Source: Christensenella sp. UBA4263 | GTDB taxonomy: Bacteria; Bacillota; Clostridia; Christensenellales; Aristaeellaceae | DNA: 29,579 nt | Assembly (NCBI GenBank): GCA_002395225.1 | Contig: DGWH01000115.1 | Location: forward strand, 1-29,579 | Direction: 5' to 3' | Shown here: positions 24,184 through 29,579 of the stretch, in pieces | Layout of the letters: every line of letters starts with the position of its first letter | Position numbering within the stretch: position 1 is the stretch's first letter | Translations under genes and position numbers: made by a program | The notes under the pieces: model-generated | The model's input: only the letters and a program-made list of their open reading frames with translations | Databases searched by the model: none | What the model was told of the DNA's origin: nothing

Positions 24184-26343
24184 TCAGGCATCGGGGGCTG
24201 GATTTTCAAGAAAACAGGTTTCAAACGGTGCCAGATGGACGGTGCAATGTCCCGCCGGCCAGGCAACCCGGGTATCTGCGGCCTGATCCGAATTGTTCAT
24301 CAGCAGAAGGGTCTGACTTGCCGGATACCAGGCCGTTTCCACACAGGAAAGGTCTGCGGTCCCGGCCGTATCAGGGGAAACGCCTGTCAGAAGCACAATG
24401 AGGTCGAGGAGCATACGGGCACTTTGAGGCGAATAGTGGAAGCCGCTCAGATAGATGGCCTGACCTTTGCCAAAGCGGGCACGGGTCATCTGCGGGATGC
24501 CGTTTTCAGAGACCCAGATTTCCACATCCGGGGAAAGGACACGGAGATCGGTCTTATGTCCCAGGGTATCCTCCGGAATGGAAACGGGCGGGTTTGAAAC
24601 GGGGAGATCCCAGGGCAGATGGCAGGCATAGTCACCGGTATTAAGGTCGATGCCAAACAGATGCGCAAGGGCAAAATTGGTATCCAGTCCGGGTACGGCG
24701 GAAGGCTCGTTAAAGCCGATCAGGCTGCCGCCCTCATGGACAAACCGGGTGACTGCGGCAGAGAGTTCCGGATCTTTCCAGGCATCGCCGCCGCTCCAGG
24801 CATCGCCGGCGGCACCGGCATTGATGAGAACCTGAATGCCTGACAGAGACCGGGGGAGGTCCTCAAAGGAAAGGAAGCGGACACTGACCGGAAGGCCGGA
24901 GAGTGCCTCAAGCACATGGATGAGAACATTGGTATTGGTTTCGTGAAAATGACCGGAAAGCGTCCAGCTGCGAAGGGAGCCCCAGGTGGTGAGAATGCCG
25001 ACGGTGACAGGCAGCTCAGCCGGAGCACCGGCCATATGCAGCGCCTTGATGGACCGGAACTGATCCGAGATTTCGGTGATGGTATCCACAAAGGCCGGGA
25101 AATCCTGTGTCAGGTGCAGATAGCCGCCCAGGCCGATTCTGTCCACGCATTGCCGGGCCAGGGCGCGGCGGACATGCAGCCAGTAATCCATGGCATCTTT
25201 TTCAGGGTGGCCGCCCTCCATGAAAGTGGGAAGGCCGCCGAGGCCTACCGGGAACAGGTACGGATGGAAGCGGAGCTCGTGAACCGGAACACTGGCCCCG
25301 GCGCAGAGCCGGCACTCAAAGCCGGAAAAGACGCACTTGATGAGTCCGTCAAAACCCACGGTTCCGAAATACTTTCCGTACGGCTCCATGCCGACCCAGC
25401 TGTCATCGTAGAAGACATAGGCCTGTTTGCCGTATTCGTGGATGATGCTGACCAGCTGACGGGCACGGTCTGCCACAAAGCGCTGGATAAAGTCCATGTA
25501 ATCAAGTTTATGGCGGGTAGGCGGACGGTGTGTGGCCTGGAGTTTTCCCATATGGATGAAGTCCTCGGCGGTGAGGGCGTATCCGTATTCGGCCTCAAAG
25601 GCACGAAGTGCGGCGGGGCTGACGGTGAAGTCATAGCTGGCCCAGTCGACAAAACGGCTTCTGCGCCGGGGGTCACTGCCGAAGATCCAGACGAAGTTGT
25701 AAAAAAGCGATGTAAGCCTGACGACATCGGTATCCGGATTCCGGACACACCAGTCCCGGAGCCAGCCGCAAAGATAGGTCCATGCTTCGGGATGCCGTGG
25801 ATCCAGCTGGCGCAGATGCTCACTGGTCCAGTGGTTGGTGGTGTGATTGTACATATTGATCTCCTCCCAGATGCGCCAGCAGAGGAAAGAGACAGTATAG
25901 CGGTGCCAGGGCCGGGCATGACCAATGCGCACCTCTCCGTTTGAATAAGTCCACTCATCACGGGAAAGCAGCTCATTGGCTGTCCGGTCCCAGACCTGCC
26001 AGTAGGGGAGTGCCTCCGGGGAGTCGTTGAGTTCAAACTGTTCCGTGAAATAGCCGTCCAGAGGATGAATGACGAGGGTTTCGGAGGTGGCGATGACCGG
26101 ATCCGAGGAGAGGAACGTCTGCTGCTGTGCATCCGGATGCGCAGCGGCAAAGGCATTATGCTCGCGGATAATACAGATGGTTGAGTAGACACGGTATCCG
26201 GCAGAGAGAATTTCCGGGGAGAGATGTGTTCCGTCGCTGTCACGAATGACATCCGCGCCCCAGCGCCGGGCCAGATCCAGTGTCAGCTGTTCATAGCCGG
26301 ATTCGCCCGGCAGGGTGAAGTCTGCTCGAATGTTTTCTTTCAT
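24184..26343 (-). CDS. GH112 beta-galactoside phosphorylase
   Basis: A 719-residue member of GH112, the family of 1,3-beta-galactosyl-N-acetylhexosamine phosphorylases (lacto-N-biose / galacto-N-biose) and of galactosyl-1,4-rhamnose phosphorylases. The N-terminus DFTLPGESGYEQLTLDLARRWGADVIRDSDGTHL matches closely; other shared blocks are WHRYTVSFL, EMYNH-like INMYNHTTN, VVRLTSLFY, DSWVGMEPY and GGYLHLTQDFPAFVDT. By alignment with the bifidobacterial enzyme, Asp314 (DDSW) is the general acid. It would release galactose-1-phosphate in the cytoplasm using phosphate, with no signal peptide. GGAGG lies nine bases before the ATG. No transporter, Leloir genes or NahK are adjacent, so which substrate is used cannot be decided from context. 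Confidence 0.9.
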   Translation of the reverse strand: MKENIRADFTLPGESGYEQLTLDLARRWGADVIRDSDGTHLSPEILSAGYRVYSTICIIREHNAFAAAHPDAQQQTFLSSDPVIATSETLVIHPLDGYFTEQFELNDSPEALPYWQVWDRTANELLSRDEWTYSNGEVRIGHARPWHRYTVSFLCWRIWEEINMYNHTTNHWTSEHLRQLDPRHPEAWTYLCGWLRDWCVRNPDTDVVRLTSLFYNFVWIFGSDPRRRSRFVDWASYDFTVSPAALRAFEAEYGYALTAEDFIHMGKLQATHRPPTRHKLDYMDFIQRFVADRARQLVSIIHEYGKQAYVFYDDSWVGMEPYGKYFGTVGFDGLIKCVFSGFECRLCAGASVPVHELRFHPYLFPVGLGGLPTFMEGGHPEKDAMDYWLHVRRALARQCVDRIGLGGYLHLTQDFPAFVDTITEISDQFRSIKALHMAGAPAELPVTVGILTTWGSLRSWTLSGHFHETNTNVLIHVLEALSGLPVSVRFLSFEDLPRSLSGIQVLINAGAAGDAWSGGDAWKDPELSAAVTRFVHEGGSLIGFNEPSAVPGLDTNFALAHLFGIDLNTGDYACHLPWDLPVSNPPVSIPEDTLGHKTDLRVLSPDVEIWVSENGIPQMTRARFGKGQAIYLSGFHYSPQSARMLLDLIVLLTGVSPDTAGTADLSCVETAWYPASQTLLLMNNSDQAADTRVAWPAGHCTVHLAPFETCFLENPAPDA

Positions 26344-26376
26344 ACTGACATACCTCCAGCTTTTTTTGTTAATCCG

Positions 26377-26405
26377 ATTATACCTGTCAGAAATGGTACG
26401 GTCAA
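26377..26405 (-). promoter_or_regulatory. Promoter of the GH112 gene
   Basis: On the minus strand: TTGACC (26405-26400), 17 bp, TATAAT (26382-26377), giving a leader of about 27 bases. Confidence 0.75.
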
Positions 26406-26540
26406 TGTGTGAGGCATAAAAAAGGCTTTTACAAGGCGCATTCTTTCTGCATTGCCATCAACGCAAAATGACTGCAGAGAATGGTTTCGGCTGCGGAAAT
26501 GGGAAAAATGGACCGGAGGGACTCAAACTGAACATAAGTA

Positions 26541-26562
26541 AAGGGCCGGTTTCCCGGCCCTT
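26541..26562 (-). terminator. Hairpin terminator of the DUF4143 ATPase gene
   Basis: A perfect 9-bp stem AAGGGCCGG (26541-26549) / CCGGCCCTT (26554-26562), loop TTTC. Its minus-strand tail (TTACTTATG) is only partly T-rich. Confidence 0.6.
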
Positions 26563-26638
26563 CCTCTCAGATCTGACTGTCCAAATTGTGTCCTCGGCCC
26601 TGGTACCCTTTTATGCTTCGAGGTTTCTTATTATAAAG

Positions 26639-27844
26639 TTAGTGCAGCAGCCATTCCAAAGCGTTGATCTGCTTGATCCCGTTGTGGGAAGTCAGCGGAA
26701 CGAAATCCATGGTAATTAGGTGTTTCGGATTGTGATCCTTGATACTTTCTAATGGCTCAAGCTCACGCGCGAGAGTTTTTCCATCAGCGTCATTTACAGT
26801 GTACGCTACCTGATAGTATTCTTCGCCTTCGTCACCTATTGCGATAAAATCAACCTCTGCCGAACCAACTTTCCCAATGTATATTTCATAACCCCGGCGC
26901 AGCAGCTCCAGATATACGACATTTTCCAGAATATGCCCCAGGTCGGCCCGCTTGCTGCCAAGCAGATAATAGCGCAAACCAATGTCGGAGAGATAATACT
27001 TGCTGCCGGTAGCAAGGTGCTGTTTTCCCTTCACATCATACCTGCCTGCCTTGTAGAGAACAAAGCTGTCAACAAGAGCAGAAAGATAGTTTTCCACCGT
27101 AGGTGCTGAGATCTTGCGCCCTTTGGAGGTCATGGTATTCGCAATATTGGTTGCGGAGCACAGATTGCCAATGTTATCAAACATAAATCGGATCACACTA
27201 TCAAGCATCCCGGCATCGGATATACGATGCCTTGCAACAATGTCTTTCAAGACGATGGAAGTATAGATTCCTTCCAAATATGCATTGATGTCTCGCCGGC
27301 GGGATAATTGCAGAATATAGGGGAACGATCCATTCTGAATATAGCGCTGGTACTTCATTTGCAAGTCCGTATCATCTTCCAATGCGGAAATGTATTCCTT
27401 AAAGGAAAGCGGCAGCATCTTAATCTCAACATAGCGGCCGGAGAGAAGGGTTGCCAGCTCGCCGGACAGCATATAGGCGTTCGAGCCTGTGATATACACA
27501 TCGCAGTTTGGCTTGATAAAAAGACCATCCACAGCCTTCTGAAAGTCTGGAACTGTCTGTACTTCATCAATGAAGATATAATTCATTTTATCGGAAATCA
27601 GACGCTCCTTAACCAGGTTGTATAACTGCATATAGTCCTGTATATCGAAATAATCAGGATCTTCAAGATTGATACGGATGATCTGATCGTCCCCGACGCC
27701 ATCCTTTCGCAGATATTCGCAGTACAAATCAAACAGCGTTGATTTTCCGCAACGGCGGATTCCTGTCACCACTTTTATAATTTGTTTTTCCCGGAAGCTG
27801 ATAAGTTGTTCCATATAGACCGGGCGATTGATAAGGGCATGCAT
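26639..27844 (-). CDS. AAA_14 / DUF4143 ATPase
   Basis: A 401-residue ATPase. Walker A GIRRCGKST is at residues 28-36, Walker B YIFIDEVQ at 89-96 (Asp93-Glu94), the sensor block YITGSNAYML near 118, and the C-terminal DUF4143 domain has LENVVYLELLRRGYEIYIG and the PD-(D/E)XK-like AEVDFIA. Such genes are abundant and laterally mobile in anaerobes and are often linked to defence or toxin-antitoxin functions, but no mechanism is established. AGGAGG stands eight bases before the ATG. The gene lies directly beside the IS110 element, which may have separated it from part of its upstream region. Confidence 0.88.
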   Translation of the reverse strand: MHALINRPVYMEQLISFREKQIIKVVTGIRRCGKSTLFDLYCEYLRKDGVGDDQIIRINLEDPDYFDIQDYMQLYNLVKERLISDKMNYIFIDEVQTVPDFQKAVDGLFIKPNCDVYITGSNAYMLSGELATLLSGRYVEIKMLPLSFKEYISALEDDTDLQMKYQRYIQNGSFPYILQLSRRRDINAYLEGIYTSIVLKDIVARHRISDAGMLDSVIRFMFDNIGNLCSATNIANTMTSKGRKISAPTVENYLSALVDSFVLYKAGRYDVKGKQHLATGSKYYLSDIGLRYYLLGSKRADLGHILENVVYLELLRRGYEIYIGKVGSAEVDFIAIGDEGEEYYQVAYTVNDADGKTLARELEPLESIKDHNPKHLITMDFVPLTSHNGIKQINALEWLLH

Positions 27845-27878
27845 CAGTCATACCTCCTATTACAATAGTTTTTGGTTG

Positions 27879-28118
27879 GAAGTCCAGCATCCAGCTGGGC
27901 TTCTGTCCATCTCATGCCTAAGCTACAATAAGGGGAGCAACTGGCTGGCCTATACCTCCTTGGGCTTTCATGTCCGTTAAAAAGACTGTCAGCCATCCTC
28001 TTATTGCGGCGTTCGGTTTAAGCAGGTTGAGCCTAAAGTGTTCGTGTCACCCAATAGATTGAATCGGCAATGAGAAAACGATGGGTTCCGGTTGAAAATT
28101 CAGATTGGAGGAACGACA
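27879..28118 (+). ncRNA. Candidate bridge RNA region of the IS110 element
   Basis: In IS110-group elements the long non-coding left end encodes a bridge RNA that pairs with both target and donor DNA. Here the 5' leader begins with a 10-bp stem GAAGTCCAGC (27879-27888) / GCTGGGCTTC (27894-27903) with one G-U pair, and further on GTTTAAGC can pair loosely with GCCTAAA (about 28016-28038). The RNA loops that would specify target and donor cannot be set without the empty site. Confidence 0.45.
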
Positions 28119-29327
28119 ATGAACGCAGTAGGCATTGACGTCTCAAAGGGAAAGAGTACCGTGGCTGTCATGCGGCCCTTTGGAGAAGTGGTCCTTTCTC
28201 CCTTTGAAGTTTCTCACACCGACAAGGACTTGAGCGCCTTGGCTGAGAAACTCAAATCCCTGCCGGGTGAGACCCGTGTGGTGATGGAGCACACGGGCTA
28301 CTACCATGCGCCGGTGGCTCTTGCGCTGCACGAGTCCGGCATCTATGTTTCAGCAGTCAACGCCATGCTGGTGCATGACTACGGAAACAACTCCTTGCGG
28401 AGAGCCAAGACGGACAAGAAGGATGCCGTCAAGCTGGCAAACTATGCCCTGGATCAGTGGCTCTCCCTGCCTCGGTATCACCCAGAGGAGGATACCAGGC
28501 TGATGTTGAAGACCTGCTACCGCCAGTATGAGCAGTTTAGCAAGATGAGGACGATGCAGAAGAACAACTTGATCTCCTTGCTAGATAGCACCTTCCCGGA
28601 TGCTAACAGGCTTTTTACTAGCCCCGCCAGGACTGACGGCAGCGAGAAGTGGGTGGATTTCATAGAGCAATACTGGCATTGCGAATGTGTCTGTGAAATG
28701 ACCCAAAAGGCTTTCGCCAAAAGCTATGAGAAGTGGTGCCGGAAGCATGGCTACAATTTCAGCGAGGACAAGGCAGTTGACATCTATGCCTCCGCCGCCG
28801 GCCACTTCTGCTTCATGCCCAAGTGTGAGACTACCAAGCTCCTCATCCATCAGGCTGTGGCCCAACTTCAGGCATCCTCCAGGGCTTTGGCCGCTATCAA
28901 GCGTCAAATGCAGGATCTGGCCTCCACTCTCCCCGAATATCCCGTTGTCATGGGGATGTACGTTGTGGGAGCAACCCTTGGTCCACAGCTCATGGCCGAG
29001 ATTGGCGACGTTCGCCGCTTCCACTCTAAGTCCGCCCTGGTGGCTTTTGCGGGTATTGACTCTCCGCCGTATCAATCCGGCACCATTGATGTCCGCAGCC
29101 GCAGCATCTCCAAGCGGGGCTCCGCTAAACTCAGGAGGACTCTTTTCCTGGTGATGTCTACTATTCTTCAGACCTCACCGGCTGACGAGCCCATCTACCA
29201 GTACATGGACAAGAAACGCTCTGAGGGTAAGCCCTATAAGGTCTACATGATGGCCTCTGCCATCAAGTTTCTCCGGCGATACTACGCCACAGTGAAAGCC
29301 TATCTGGAGCAACTCAATTTCGCCTAG
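28119..29327 (+). CDS. IS110-family DEDD transposase
   Basis: A 402-residue transposase. The N-terminal DEDD RuvC-like domain has Asp7 (GIDVSK), Glu57 (MEHTGYY), and Asp99/Asp102 (KTDKKD). The C-terminal Transposase_20 domain has ATLGPQLMAEIGDVRRF, FAGIDSPPYQSG with the conserved Ser320, and SKRGSAKLRR. It therefore looks intact and active. I start with ATG at 28119, eight bases after GGAGG (28107-28111); an upstream in-frame start at 28092 lacks a site. Elements of this family insert by bridge-RNA-guided recombination without target duplication. Confidence 0.95.
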   Translation: MNAVGIDVSKGKSTVAVMRPFGEVVLSPFEVSHTDKDLSALAEKLKSLPGETRVVMEHTGYYHAPVALALHESGIYVSAVNAMLVHDYGNNSLRRAKTDKKDAVKLANYALDQWLSLPRYHPEEDTRLMLKTCYRQYEQFSKMRTMQKNNLISLLDSTFPDANRLFTSPARTDGSEKWVDFIEQYWHCECVCEMTQKAFAKSYEKWCRKHGYNFSEDKAVDIYASAAGHFCFMPKCETTKLLIHQAVAQLQASSRALAAIKRQMQDLASTLPEYPVVMGMYVVGATLGPQLMAEIGDVRRFHSKSALVAFAGIDSPPYQSGTIDVRSRSISKRGSAKLRRTLFLVMSTILQTSPADEPIYQYMDKKRSEGKPYKVYMMASAIKFLRRYYATVKAYLEQLNFA

Positions 29328-29400
29328 TCCCCCTCCTCAAACCTACTGGCTGGCCGCCGTCCCAAGGCAGTGACGCTTAACGGCCTATTTGCTATCCCCA

Positions 29401-29579
29401 TTTTTGCATACTCAACTTTCTTCAAATTTGGGCTTGACATTTATTAGCAGGTCTTTTGCAAAATGAGTTTACCATACTTGCGCTAAACTGCCAAGTTTGC
29501 AAAGTGCATTTTACAAACTTTGCGAATCGACTGAGTTTAACAATCGTGTTTAGTATGATGCGACGGTCAAAAGGTATTA
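29401..29579. other. A/T-rich tail with overlapping palindromes; sequence matches the TnpB element end
   Basis: No gene seen. AAGTTTG (29493-29499) pairs with CAAACTT (29514-29520) and GCAAAGT (29499-29505) with ACTTTGC (29517-29523), an operator-like pair. The last bases, GGTCAAAAGGTAT (29565-29577), are the exact reverse complement of 444-456 next to tnpB, so an IS200/IS605-type end may begin at the window edge. A lone TTGACA (29434-29439) has no good -10. Confidence 0.45.

Larger units (their letters stand above)
27870..29400 (+). mobile_element. IS110-family insertion sequence (ends approximate)
   Basis: The transposase gene (28119-29327) is preceded by about 270 non-coding bases and followed by a short right end. 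IS110 elements lack terminal inverted repeats, so the borders cannot be set by sequence alone. An 11-base direct repeat, ACTGGCTGGCC, occurs at 27940-27950 and 29345-29355, one on each side of the gene; it may be a subterminal feature. True limits may differ by tens of bases. Confidence 0.6.

Overview
The window looks like a chromosomal piece from an anaerobic, Gram-positive gut or rumen bacterium of the class Clostridia. The support is strong AGGAGG-type ribosome sites, sigma-A-like promoters, an ABC sugar importer without its own ATPase, plant-xylan (GH120) and galactoside (GH112) enzymes, and expanded families of Rpn-like, DUF4143-like and AAA-like ATPase genes. The metabolic genes are visibly richer in G+C than the mobile and defence-like stretches. 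I cannot name the species.

Layout. 1-480: 3' end of a TnpB gene with its hairpin-bearing element end. 510-2583: a two-gene operon of an AAA15-type ATPase and a RloB/TOPRIM-like nuclease, under a promoter flanked by two copies of one palindrome. 2692-10487: a xylo-oligosaccharide locus, with a GH120 beta-xylosidase on the minus strand and, divergently, a solute-binding protein, two permeases and a second GH120. 10494-11672: a two-domain protein joining a 2H-phosphoesterase-like part to a low-molecular-weight tyrosine phosphatase. 11740-16000: an accessory patch with 85-bp tandem repeats, a 1,023-bp non-coding element with perfect 27-bp terminal inverted repeats and a candidate structured RNA, a truncated AlbA/Schlafen-type regulator, a small MITE-like repeat and a frameshifted AAA/PD-(D/E)XK gene. 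16081-17138: a membrane diguanylate cyclase. 17155-19382: metY-metA (methionine by the O-acetylhomoserine route) with a large hairpin in the leader. 19831-20685: an Rpn-like nuclease gene. 21033-22192: an amidohydrolase. 22220-23858: an acetyltransferase and an HD-GYP phosphodiesterase. 24049-26405: a GH112 galactoside phosphorylase. 26541-27844: an AAA/DUF4143 ATPase. About 27870-29400: an IS110-family element with a candidate bridge-RNA region.

How the genes fit together. The importer brings in short xylosides and the two GH120 enzymes, which lack export signals, would split them in the cytoplasm; the shared ATPase must be elsewhere. MetA (Glu111 type, predicted to use acetyl-CoA) makes O-acetylhomoserine for MetY. 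The GGDEF and HD-GYP proteins can make and degrade cyclic di-GMP. The part least explained by known families is the 12060-13082 element: it has no convincing protein, yet carries long perfect stems, promoter-like sites, seven copies of a 10-bp motif and an intrinsic terminator.
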